Source: Sphaerospermopsis sp. SIO1G1 (GTDB taxonomy: Bacteria > Cyanobacteriota > Cyanobacteriia > Cyanobacteriales > Nostocaceae). Taken from it: a DNA stretch of 64,000 nucleotides. Location of the stretch: contig JAAHFX010000002.1 of assembly GCA_010672785.1 (NCBI GenBank), forward strand, positions 870,411-934,410, in the 5' to 3' direction. Both the position numbers and the translations under genes were made by a program. How positions within the stretch are numbered: the first letter of the stretch is position 1; the number at the start of each line of letters is the position of its first letter. The notes under the pieces were generated by a model. That model worked only from the letters and a program-made list of their open reading frames with translations, made no database searches and was not told the origin of the DNA. Below, one piece after another: positions 54,870 to 64,000 of the stretch.

Positions 54870-56564
54870 TTAGAAACTGAAAGTAGTTCTCAATGTACCA
54901 ATAAACACATCTTCACTGTTATTATTCTGTCCAATATTTGGCAACCAAACTACACCAGGAGTGACAGAGATGTTTTCGGAAACTTTATACTTGTAGAAAC
55001 CTTCCACTTGGTAAGGAATATCATTACTAGCAGCACCATTATTAAAGGAATAAGGTTGAGCGCCACCAAAGATACCTAATACATTACCTCTTTTCCCAAA
55101 GTCAGGTAACGCTACACCCATACCATAAGACCAAGCTTCATAATCATCACCAACACCAAAGCCGGTAATATCGTGATAAGAAACGAAACCACTAATAGAA
55201 AGTCTATCACTAGGTCTGAACGCAGCAGAAATACCATAGGAATTACTCGAAGACGCATTGGTTGAACCCAATGCTGGGAGCGCACGATTGCGGCCTAGAG
55301 TATTAGCAGCATTAGTACCTACAACAGCACCATCATCAAGTCCTGAATCAAACAATGTGCCACCTACACCATGATAACCATGTACATAGGTAGCAGCTAA
55401 AGCAATGCGATTACCAACATTGAAGTTTAACTGACCTAAAGCAGCATAGTCACCATTAAACAAACCAGCACCAGCATTTGGATCTTCTGCCTCAGAAGCC
55501 AAATAACCTAAAGTGATAGAACTGGGTTTGAGAATACCGCCACCTTGGCCAAAAGGTACGTTCAGAGCAATACCAGAACCACCACCAATTCTATAGATGG
55601 GGTTTTCAGAACTAAAGGTACTTAAAGCACCATTACCACCATCGGTTTTATCAAAGAAGTAGGGGTTATTAGTCGCTGCATAATGACTGTGCTGACCACC
55701 AGTAGCAGCAATATAAACCTGTGCTGGCCCAATGGGTGCTTCGTAGGTTAACTTATCAAGGACAACATTATTATCACCAGTACTACCAACATCAAAGGTT
55801 TGTGTAGTTTCCCCAGAAGGTAGTCCAGTTGCATCTGTACCAAAACCACCAGTGTTACCCGCAGTTAAACGGGTATTTAATATATCTCTACCAGTGAAAC
55901 TACTTTGCAAGTTCAAACGCACTCGATCTTGGAAGACAGTTTTACCAGCAGGATTACCATTAAAGGAATCACTCACAGCAAAAACTGCTTCACCTTGTAA
56001 TTTTGTGGTGGTGGAGAATTGGTTAGCTTCTAACTCCGCAGTACGTGCTTCTAAAGCATCTACACGACCGCGCAAGGTTGCTAATTCAGCAGAAAATTCT
56101 TCTTGTAAACGTTGTAGAGTCGCTAAGTCTTGATGTGTCACCATATCAGCGGTAGCTGTGGCAATCAATTCATTAACTCTATCTAAACAAGCATTTAAAC
56201 CAGCAGCAAACTCATAACGGGTTAAAGCCCGGTTGCCACGATATGTACCGTTGGGATAACCAGCAATACAACCATATCTTTCTACCAAAGACTGTAAAGC
56301 TTGGAATGCCCAATCAGTTGGTTGAACATCAGAAAATTGAGAAACAGAGGTTACTTGACCTTGTTCCTGTATACCATCGTTACTGTAGCGTTGAACTTGG
56401 TATAATTTTTGCGCCAGAATTACAGACTGTTGAGCTACTTCTGTTTCTGGAGTTGTTACTTCAGCGTTACTACTTGGAGATGCAATAGCAGTACCAGATA
56501 CAAGGATTGTTGCTCCTAAAACTGCTGGGCTAACAATCAGAGATTTCCACAAGAGATTAGACAT
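54870..56564 (-). CDS. SLH-domain OprB-type porin (iron uptake porin-like)
   Basis: Signal peptide; SLH FSDVQPTDWAFQALQSLVERYGCIAGYPNGTYRGNRALTRYEFAAGLNACLDRV; coiled coil; C-terminal beta-barrel ending in F. Confidence 0.93.
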   Translation of the reverse strand: MSNLLWKSLIVSPAVLGATILVSGTAIASPSSNAEVTTPETEVAQQSVILAQKLYQVQRYSNDGIQEQGQVTSVSQFSDVQPTDWAFQALQSLVERYGCIAGYPNGTYRGNRALTRYEFAAGLNACLDRVNELIATATADMVTHQDLATLQRLQEEFSAELATLRGRVDALEARTAELEANQFSTTTKLQGEAVFAVSDSFNGNPAGKTVFQDRVRLNLQSSFTGRDILNTRLTAGNTGGFGTDATGLPSGETTQTFDVGSTGDNNVVLDKLTYEAPIGPAQVYIAATGGQHSHYAATNNPYFFDKTDGGNGALSTFSSENPIYRIGGGSGIALNVPFGQGGGILKPSSITLGYLASEAEDPNAGAGLFNGDYAALGQLNFNVGNRIALAATYVHGYHGVGGTLFDSGLDDGAVVGTNAANTLGRNRALPALGSTNASSSNSYGISAAFRPSDRLSISGFVSYHDITGFGVGDDYEAWSYGMGVALPDFGKRGNVLGIFGGAQPYSFNNGAASNDIPYQVEGFYKYKVSENISVTPGVVWLPNIGQNNNSEDVFIGTLRTTFSF

Positions 56565-57097
56565 CTTTATCTTTACTCCTCACACAGTATTTTTTAGATA
56601 GCCGTTCGTGTCGTCTATATTTACCAAAAGTCCGACATCTTAACTGATACCTGTGGATTGAGGCACTATTGCCCACAATATAATTTTAGTTTTTACAAGG
56701 CTAATAATTGGTTAACTAATAGTTAAGTTTCGATGAAATTAGCTTATGTAAAAACCCTTCTACTATATATAGATATTATATTAGATGGCAAATAATTCAT
56801 CAAGGTAAACCAGGAAATAGATATCAGTCCCTCAAATTAGGCGTTCGATGCTTTCCTGATGTCGCATTGGGATTTGATTCTTAAAGAGTTAATTTTCCCC
56901 AAACCTTAAACCCTGTCTTAACTTCAGTTCTTTTGTCACCCCGTCAGGTAAAAATCTGACTGTTCAGTGAAATATGGAATGAGTTTCTTTCTATTCCACG
57001 TTCATCATTCCCTAGTATTATAATCGGTAATTTCTGATTTTAAAACAAAGTTTATGGTATTTTTTATACAATTACATAAAAGCATTTGGTAGGGCTG

Positions 57098-57138
57098 GCT
57101 GTCCGCGTAGCGTGCCGTCAGGCATATAAATCTGAAAA
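57098..57138. repeat. 41-bp inverted repeat, left arm
   Basis: gctgtccgcgtagcgtgccgtcaggcatataaatctgaaaa. Confidence 0.93.
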
Positions 57139-57330
57139 TATTACAGGTAAGAGGTTTTAGAAGATTTGAGATTGAGAAAGTGCAAGCTTTTGAGGGGTAA
57201 GCACTCTTATTACCTTGCACTTTTTCGACTTCGAGAGATTGAAAAGTAGTTTTTCAATTCTCTCCCTGCACCCTGCGCCCTGCACCCTGCCTCTTAGCCT
57301 CCACGGAAACACTTTTTCAGCAAGCCCTAA

Positions 57331-58113
57331 CTAACTTGAAGCACTTGTATAAAACCTTAAAGCAAACCGCCAAAACCAGGTAGAAATAAAAAATAATAAT
57401 CCAGCTAAAAATACAGCACCTATTAGCCAAGTTAGACTACTCTCACCTAACAAAACTTGAGCAGGAACTGTGGTTAAAAATGCAACTGGTACTATGAAGG
57501 TGAAGAAAACTCGATAAGTTGTGGGATAAGCGACAATTGGATATCTACCAGCTTCTAACAAACCTCTTAATACTTCAGTAACATTGTATATTTTGACAAA
57601 CCATACAGTGGTGCTACCCAGTATAAACCACAAGCTATAAAGTATTACTAAACCACAAATTAAAGGAAATATACTCAAAAAATAGTTGCGTATTCCTAAA
57701 CCTAAACGTTGACCGGCATAGACGATAATAATACAACCAAAGATTAAATCTGGTAGTCCCCAGGGTGATAGAGTATGTGTTGACAGCCAAAATTGACTGC
57801 GGATAGGTTTTAATAAAATAAAGTCTAAAGTTCCTTCTTGAACATGGCGAACAATACGGTTGAGGTTAGGAGAAAGGAAGGACGCAGAAAAACCTTGTAG
57901 AAGTGTGAAAACTCCTAATACTATTAATGATGCTTCCCATGACCAACCAGGAAAGGTATAATCTTGTCGGTAAAATAGGAATAAGCCAAAAATGCTACCA
58001 ACAAGATTTCCTAAACTGGTGAGGGTAGCAATGATAAAGTTCAGGCGATATTCCATTTCTGTGGAAATAGCCGCACTCCAAAAAAGTCGGATAACTTTTA
58101 GGTATCTTTTCAT
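57331..58113 (-). CDS. ABC-2 family transporter permease
   Basis: MKRYLKVIRLFWSAAISTEMEYRLNFIIATL...VRHVQEGTLDFILLKPIRSQFWLS, six-TM pattern. Confidence 0.85.
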   Translation of the reverse strand: MKRYLKVIRLFWSAAISTEMEYRLNFIIATLTSLGNLVGSIFGLFLFYRQDYTFPGWSWEASLIVLGVFTLLQGFSASFLSPNLNRIVRHVQEGTLDFILLKPIRSQFWLSTHTLSPWGLPDLIFGCIIIVYAGQRLGLGIRNYFLSIFPLICGLVILYSLWFILGSTTVWFVKIYNVTEVLRGLLEAGRYPIVAYPTTYRVFFTFIVPVAFLTTVPAQVLLGESSLTWLIGAVFLAGLLFFISTWFWRFALRFYTSASS

Positions 58114-58339
58114 TGGTTTGGGTAAAAGTTACTATGTTCAAAGTGTGTAATAATATTTAGGGTTTGGAGCAAAAAGTGATCTGTGGAAGTTAGGGAACTC
58201 TTAACAGGGAACAGGGAACAGTTTCAAGAGTTGGTAAGGGAAGAATTTTCACCGAAAGTGGAAGGTTTTTTAGTGTTTCCCCCTCAAAATCTTGCATTTA
58301 TTGAAAATTAAAATAGTCTCAAACCCTTTACTTACAATG

Positions 58340-58380
58340 TTTTCAGATTTATATGCCTGACGGCACGCTACGCGGACAGC
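58340..58380. repeat. 41-bp inverted repeat, right arm
   Basis: ttttcagatttatatgcctgacggcacgctacgcggacagc, exact reverse complement of 57098-57138. Confidence 0.93.
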
Positions 58381-58439
58381 AAACCCTAATTAGATCATTA
58401 AATAATTCGCTAATTCACTTGTGATCACTTATTGATAAT

Positions 58440-59183
58440 TTAGTCTCCAGTAAATATATTATTCCAATCATCAATTATTTGACGTTGTGCTGTGAGTAAC
58501 TCTTGGATTCCAGTTTCTGCTAAATCTAATAGTTGATTTAACTGTTGACGGTTAAAACTACCTTCTTCTGCTGTTCCTTGGACTTCGATAATTCCCAGTT
58601 TGTGATTCATAACAACATTAAAATCTACACTAGCAGCTACGTCTTCAATGTAATCAAGATCCAAAAATGCTTCCCCTTCCAGCAAACCTACGGAAACTGC
58701 GGCAACTTGCCCACATAAGGGCGATCGCTCTAATCTTCCTTGCTGTAATAATTGAGAAATGGCATTAGCTACGGCTATATAACTACCTGTAATTGCTGTT
58801 GTTCTCGTTCCTGCATCAGCTTGAATTACATCAGCATCTACAGTGAAAGTGTGTTCTCCCAAAATATCAAAATCTATGGCTGCTCTTAAGCTTCTACCGA
58901 TTAGACGCTGAATTTCTTGTGTTCTACCGGATAATTTCAATAGTTCTCTTGGCTGTCGCTGTTGTGTGGCTGATGGTAACATTCGATATTCAGCAGTTAA
59001 CCACCCTTTACCACTACCGGTTAAAAATTTAGGTACTCCCTCTGTCACACTCACTGTGCAAAGAACCTGTGTATCTCCACATTTTGCTAATACTGAACCA
59101 GGAGCAAATTTGGTGAAGTTGGGATGAAAACTAAGTGGACGTAATTGGTTAGGATTTCTATGATCGGGACGTTGCCAAGCCAT
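58440..59183 (-). CDS. rph: Ribonuclease PH
   Basis: [46 protein letters not shown]...[18 protein letters not shown]...[15 protein letters not shown]. Confidence 0.97.
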   Translation of the reverse strand: MAWQRPDHRNPNQLRPLSFHPNFTKFAPGSVLAKCGDTQVLCTVSVTEGVPKFLTGSGKGWLTAEYRMLPSATQQRQPRELLKLSGRTQEIQRLIGRSLRAAIDFDILGEHTFTVDADVIQADAGTRTTAITGSYIAVANAISQLLQQGRLERSPLCGQVAAVSVGLLEGEAFLDLDYIEDVAASVDFNVVMNHKLGIIEVQGTAEEGSFNRQQLNQLLDLAETGIQELLTAQRQIIDDWNNIFTGD

Positions 59184-59368
59184 GAAGTTGCCTCAGATTG
59201 TTGCCTTTCTTTGTGCCTTTACATTATGCCGTCATTGTTTTGCTTTTATTCAGCCAGCCCTCAATTGATATGTCTTCATGAGAATAGGAAATGCTATACG
59301 AATGGGAGATAGTATTAGGAACAATTTTTGTAATTTCACTGTTAACTAGATTGATGTCTATCATCCAC

Positions 59369-59459
59369 AGGACTTACGCAAAATATACTTCAAATAGTGC
59401 CATTGCGACGAAAGGAAGCAATCTCAAACGCCAATATTTCGTTAAAATGCGTAAGTCCT
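59369..59459 (-). repeat. 91-bp MITE-like element with AGGACTTACGCA terminal inverted repeats, copy 2
   Basis: Reverse complement aligns end to end without gaps with 51746-51836. Confidence 0.88.
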
Positions 59460-60033
59460 AATCCAGTAAATCTAGAATATTGTACTTTACTTGTTCTGGA
59501 GAGTTGTCTCCATTGATAGTCAAGAGACGACGACGACGATCATAATATTCCAGTATAGGAACAGTGCGGTCATAAAATAACTCCACACGTCTTTGAACTA
59601 TTTCTGGTTGATCATCTGGTAGCGATCGCCCTAATGAACGGCTAACCATTACCGCTTCTGGTACTTGTAAATATATTGCCCAATCTAATTTCTCCTGCCA
59701 ACTTTCTAGTAAAAAATCTAGTTCCTCTGCTTGAAAAGCTGTACGCGGATAACCTTCTAATATCCAACCTTCACTTGCATCTGATTCACTCAAGCGTAGT
59801 TTGATAAATTCAATCATCATTTCATCTGGGACTAATTCTCCTCTGAGGACATAGTTTTGGGCATTTTTCCCTAAATCATTCAGTCTTTTATCGTCAGTGT
59901 TTGATTTACTATTATTAATAGCTGCCCTTAAAATCTCTCCAGTGGAAATTATGGGAATGTGAAAGTGTTTGCAAAGCATTTGTGCTTGAGTGCTTTTTCC
60001 AGAACCAGAACCTCCCAGAATTACCAATTTCAC
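59458..60033 (-). CDS. Adenylate kinase family protein (second copy in window)
   Basis: MKLVILGGSGSGKSTQAQMLCKHFHIPIISTGEILRAAI...GWILEGYPRTAFQAEELDFLL. Confidence 0.9.
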   Translation of the reverse strand: MKLVILGGSGSGKSTQAQMLCKHFHIPIISTGEILRAAINNSKSNTDDKRLNDLGKNAQNYVLRGELVPDEMMIEFIKLRLSESDASEGWILEGYPRTAFQAEELDFLLESWQEKLDWAIYLQVPEAVMVSRSLGRSLPDDQPEIVQRRVELFYDRTVPILEYYDRRRRLLTINGDNSPEQVKYNILDLLD

Positions 60034-60453
60034 AATAGTTTACTCCTCATCTGCTCGCATTTATTTCTGTATTTTGGAATCAAATTCAATCATAAAGCTA
60101 TTTTTATAATCATTCTCAATCTCTGGCTAAAATTTCTAGTTTATCCACTGATGTAGTCTTTGTTTTTATTGTTACCACTACTTTTAAGCAATAATTACAA
60201 AAATGTCAATCAGAAAATTGCTAAATTTAGAAATCATATCTAGTATTTGTCTCAATTATGGGAATCAATCATAAAATAAGCTAGAGATAGACAGGTTTTT
60301 TCGCCATTGCTGATTTTGGATTTTAGATGATTGGAACTCCTTGTTAATACAACTGTTTCCTGCTTCCTATTCCCTGAATCTTAATTTCATACCTTAATTC
60401 AGCAACACCTTTTCTTCTTGTTTACATCTTCAAAAAGACTAAACTTAAATATC

Positions 60454-60990
60454 ATGGTTGCACAGTTAGAAACACCCAGCATCAATTCCCGTCTCAACTT
60501 GCCATATTCAGTGGCAGGACTTGTACAAGTTTTCACTAGCCCAAATCGCAATTTTTTTACTAGCGTGATGGCACAAGCACTGAGAATTGCTGGTCAGGGT
60601 ACACCTGTTTTAATAGTACAGTTTCTTAAAGGTGGTATTCGACAAGGATACGATAAACCAATTTGCATGAGTCAAAATCTAGACTGGCTGCGTTGTGATT
60701 TACCACGTTGTGTTGATACTCCTCACTTAGAAGAAGCAGAAGATCAAGCATTACAAGATTTATGGCAATATACAAAACAGGTGGTGGCTGAAGAAAAGTA
60801 TTCTCTGATTCTCTTGGATGAGTTAAGTTTAGCTATTAATTTTGGCTTTATACCAGAAACAGAAGTTTTGGAATTTATAGACAAACGTCCTCCTCAAATT
60901 GATATGATTTTTACAGGTTCAGAAATGCCATCTTCTATATTAGATGTGGCAGATCAAATTACAGAAATTCGTCGTAGTCATCAACCATAA
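60454..60990 (+). CDS. CobO/BtuR-like P-loop family protein with degenerate Walker A
   Basis: ALRIAGQGTPVLIVQFLKGGIRQG...YSLILLDELSLAINFGFI...VLEFIDKRPPQIDMIFTGSEMPSSILDVADQITEI. Confidence 0.8.
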   Translation: MVAQLETPSINSRLNLPYSVAGLVQVFTSPNRNFFTSVMAQALRIAGQGTPVLIVQFLKGGIRQGYDKPICMSQNLDWLRCDLPRCVDTPHLEEAEDQALQDLWQYTKQVVAEEKYSLILLDELSLAINFGFIPETEVLEFIDKRPPQIDMIFTGSEMPSSILDVADQITEIRRSHQP

Positions 60991-61007
60991 TCGGTAATTG
61001 ATAATTA

Positions 61008-62183
61008 TTAAACCGAATATGACATTAAGTTTAATTGTTCTTTTGCCAATCTTTCTAGCACCTGTTTTAACACCATTGCGATCCAATCAATATCAGCAGG
61101 TTGGGTGTGTTTTCCTAAAGTTAATCTAATTCCTCCTAAAGCAGCTTTTGGGGCATAACCCATTGCTAGTAAAATTGGACTAGGAGTTAATTTGCCACTA
61201 TGACAAGCTGAACCTGCACTAATAGCAATTCCTGCTAAATTTAACTGTCTGACTAAAGTTTTACCACTAATTTTTTTACCATCTGCGTATTCTAAACAAA
61301 AACTGACATGATGAGGTAAACGATCAATTGGATCACCGGTAGGAATTAAACCAGGAACATCTACTAACAGTGAAAAGAGGCGATCGCGCATTTGTATTAA
61401 TCTTTGTTTTTCCGTTACTAATTCCTTTGCTGCTAACTGTGCAGCGACTCCAAAACCAGCTATATTTGGTGTTGCTTGAGTACCAGAACGCAATTTATTT
61501 TCCTGGCCACCTCCACCGAATAAAGGTCGTAACTCCACACCAGAACGCACATATAACGCACCTGCACCCAGTGGGCCATATAATTTATGACTAGATAAAC
61601 TTAATAAATCTATAGGTAAATTATTCACATCTATTGCTAAACGTCCAGCAACTTGAACCGCATCAGTATGGAATAAAGCACCATGAAATTGAGCAATTTT
61701 TCCTAATTCTGCTATGGGTTGAATAGTTCCTATTTCACTTTGTCCATAAATTATGGATACCAAGACCGTATTATGTTGTAAAGCTGCTTTTAAATCATTT
61801 GGGTTGACTCTACCTTTAGTATCTACAGCTAAACGGGTAACTTCCCATCCCCAGCTTTCTAACATTTTTACAGGTTCAGAAATAGCCGAATGTTCTACAC
61901 TAGAAATAATCAAATGTTGAGGAACAGAATAACATCTTGCTACACCCATAATTGCTAAATTATTAGCTTCTGTACCTCCAGAAGTAAAAATAATAGATTC
62001 AGGAGTAGCATTAATTAACCCCGCAACTTGTATTCTTGCAGTTTCTAAAACTAAAGCTGCACGGTTGCCCCATTCATGTAAACTAGAAGGGTTACCCCAT
62101 TGTTGAGTTAAAACTGATTGCATCATAGCGATCGCTTCTGGACGAGTAGGAGTAGTTGCACTGTAATCTAAATATATTTGCAT
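61008..62183 (-). CDS. Cysteine desulfurase (NifS/IscS family; start trimmed to MQIYLDYSATTPTRPEAI)
   Basis: MQIYLDYSATTPTRPEAI...FTSGGTEANNLAIMGVA...SLSSHKLYGPLGAGALYVR...SAGSACHSGKL. Confidence 0.95.
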   Translation of the reverse strand: MQIYLDYSATTPTRPEAIAMMQSVLTQQWGNPSSLHEWGNRAALVLETARIQVAGLINATPESIIFTSGGTEANNLAIMGVARCYSVPQHLIISSVEHSAISEPVKMLESWGWEVTRLAVDTKGRVNPNDLKAALQHNTVLVSIIYGQSEIGTIQPIAELGKIAQFHGALFHTDAVQVAGRLAIDVNNLPIDLLSLSSHKLYGPLGAGALYVRSGVELRPLFGGGGQENKLRSGTQATPNIAGFGVAAQLAAKELVTEKQRLIQMRDRLFSLLVDVPGLIPTGDPIDRLPHHVSFCLEYADGKKISGKTLVRQLNLAGIAISAGSACHSGKLTPSPILLAMGYAPKAALGGIRLTLGKHTQPADIDWIAMVLKQVLERLAKEQLNLMSYSV

Positions 62184-62280
62184 AGCATCAATAATCGTGA
62201 TCAGCAATCATGAATCCTGTCTAACTCAATACTACTAATTTTTCAAAAAATAGTAATATTGTTATTTAACCTTTATCTAT

Positions 62281-63930
62281 TTGTATCAGATTATCGTGTT
62301 TATTTCTCCTCATTTTCGATATTTATCTTTTTTCTGTTTATTTGTTTTGACTCTGTCTGGTTGTCAACAAGTCCAATCTTCCCGTCAGCGGTTATCACCA
62401 TTACCCCAAGATCCATTAATTCAAGTTTATTTTAATAATTCCCAGTCATCAGAATATCAGGAAAATTACCGCCAGAAAAAACGTTTGGGGGATGACTTAG
62501 AACAGCAAATTATAGATGTAATATCTCAAGCTGAATCTACCATAGATATTGCAGTTCAAGAACTACGTTTACCTAGAATTGCGAAAATATTGGCTAAAAA
62601 ACAGCAAGCAGGTGTTAAAGTTAGATTAATTTTAGAAAACAATTATTCTCGTCCTTACAGTAGTTTAAATAACACAGAAATTCAAAAACTCAACTCTAGA
62701 GAAAAAGCCAGATATAATCAGTCACGTCAATTTATAGATGTAAATCAAGATAATCAAATTACATCAGAAGAAATCAGTCAACGTGATGCTTTATTTATCA
62801 TTCAAAACAATAATATTCCTTGGCTAGATGACACTGCTGATGGTTCTTTAGGTAGTGGTTTAATGCACCATAAATTTGTAGTTATTGATAATCGTTTTGT
62901 CATAGTTACCTCGGCTAATTTTACCTTGAGTGATACATCAGGAGACTTTAATAATCCCCAGAGTTTAGGTAATGCTAATAATCTGATTAAAATTGATAGT
63001 TCTCAACTAGCAACTTTATTTACAGAAGAATTTAATATTATGTGGGGTGATGGCCCAGGAGGAAAAAATGATAGTAAATTTGGAGTCAAAAAACCCATTC
63101 GCCCACCTAAAACTATTAATTTAGTGAATGGTAAATTAACTGTTAACTTCTCTCCTATTTCTCCTAGCCAACCTTGGAGTGAATCTAGTAATGGATTGAT
63201 AGGTAACACCTTAGATAATGCCATAGAAAATATAGATTTAGCTCTATTTGTATTTTCAGATCAGAGAATTTCTAATATTATGAAAAATCGTCATATTCAA
63301 ATGGTAGACATCAGAGCATTAATTGAACCACAATTTGCCTATCGTCCCTATAGTGAAGCATTGGATATGATGGGTTTAGCTTTAAGTGATAAATGTAAAT
63401 ATGAAATAGATAATAGTCCTTGGAAAAATCCCATTACTACAGTTGGAGTCCCCACCTTAGCACCAGGAGATTTATTGCATCATAAATTTGCTGTAATTGA
63501 TAAAAAAACAATCATAGCCGGTTCACATAATTGGTCAGAAGCAGCAAATCATGGTAATGATGAAACATTACTAATCATTGAAAATACCAAAGTCGCGGCT
63601 CATTTCCAAAGAGAATTTAACCGCCTATATACAACAATTAAACCTGGACTACCACCAAAAATAAAAGCTAAAATTGATTCTCAAATTAGCAAATGTCCAC
63701 AAATTACTACTCCATCCTCAATTCGATATCCAATTAGTAAACAAATAAATCTCAATCTAGCCAGTCAAGCAGAATTAGAAAGTTTACCAGGAATTGGTGA
63801 AAAATTAGCACAACGAATTATAACTACCAGACAAAAGCAAAAATTTACATCTTGGCAAGATGTAGAAAAAATACCAGGAATTAGTTATAACACTATTAAT
63901 GAATGGCAAGAAAGAGCAACTTTCAACTAA
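62281..63930 (+). CDS. Lipoprotein phospholipase D-like protein (two HKD motifs) with EF-hand loop and C-terminal ComEA-like helix-hairpin-helix (TTG start)
   Basis: Lipobox LTLSGC; MHHKFVVIDNRFVIVTSANFT and LLHHKFAVIDKKTIIAGSHNWS; DVNQDNQITSEE; INLNLASQAELESLPGIGEKLAQRIITTR. Confidence 0.9.
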   Translation: MYQIIVFISPHFRYLSFFCLFVLTLSGCQQVQSSRQRLSPLPQDPLIQVYFNNSQSSEYQENYRQKKRLGDDLEQQIIDVISQAESTIDIAVQELRLPRIAKILAKKQQAGVKVRLILENNYSRPYSSLNNTEIQKLNSREKARYNQSRQFIDVNQDNQITSEEISQRDALFIIQNNNIPWLDDTADGSLGSGLMHHKFVVIDNRFVIVTSANFTLSDTSGDFNNPQSLGNANNLIKIDSSQLATLFTEEFNIMWGDGPGGKNDSKFGVKKPIRPPKTINLVNGKLTVNFSPISPSQPWSESSNGLIGNTLDNAIENIDLALFVFSDQRISNIMKNRHIQMVDIRALIEPQFAYRPYSEALDMMGLALSDKCKYEIDNSPWKNPITTVGVPTLAPGDLLHHKFAVIDKKTIIAGSHNWSEAANHGNDETLLIIENTKVAAHFQREFNRLYTTIKPGLPPKIKAKIDSQISKCPQITTPSSIRYPISKQINLNLASQAELESLPGIGEKLAQRIITTRQKQKFTSWQDVEKIPGISYNTINEWQERATFN

Positions 63931-64000
63931 GAGAATTATTTATAGGGAACGGGGAATAGGGAACGGGGAATAGGAAGGATCAGGGAACGGAGATTTTTGT

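Overview
The window looks like a chromosomal segment from a heterocyst-forming (Nostocales-type) cyanobacterium. This is inferred from many HIP1 octamers (GCGATCGC), heptanucleotide short tandem repeat tracts (TCAGTTA, AATTACG), ndhN, ycf49-like genes and a patB/cnfR regulator. Its backbone is a large ribosomal protein/secY/adk/infA/rpoA/truA/prfA cluster on the + strand (about 33.4-51.4 kb). Around it lie hisA, csaB, hisS, a cytochrome oxidase operon (ctaC-D-E), acs, an RND transporter, cysK plus an Rrf2 regulator, an SLH/OprB porin, rph, a second adenylate kinase, a cysteine desulfurase and a phospholipase D-like protein. The strongest unusual structure is a full-length group II intron at 19911-22317 (minus strand). 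It has a GTGCG 5' end, an intact RT/maturase-HNH ORF and a 34-nt domain V. It interrupts a Dam-type (D12 class) adenine methyltransferase inside its conserved KWAGGK motif, and joining the exons by hand restores an exact 313-aa frame. Other items worth a second look: a lipoprotein PLD nuclease-like protein with a canonical EF-hand loop and a C-terminal ComEA-like HhH; a CobO/BtuR-like protein without its Walker A; several families of about 90-bp MITE-like repeats with shared ends; a perfect 41-bp inverted repeat around an orphan ABC-2 permease; and repeat tracts that lie directly against gene starts and stops. All calls come from reading the sequence and ORF track. No database search was run.
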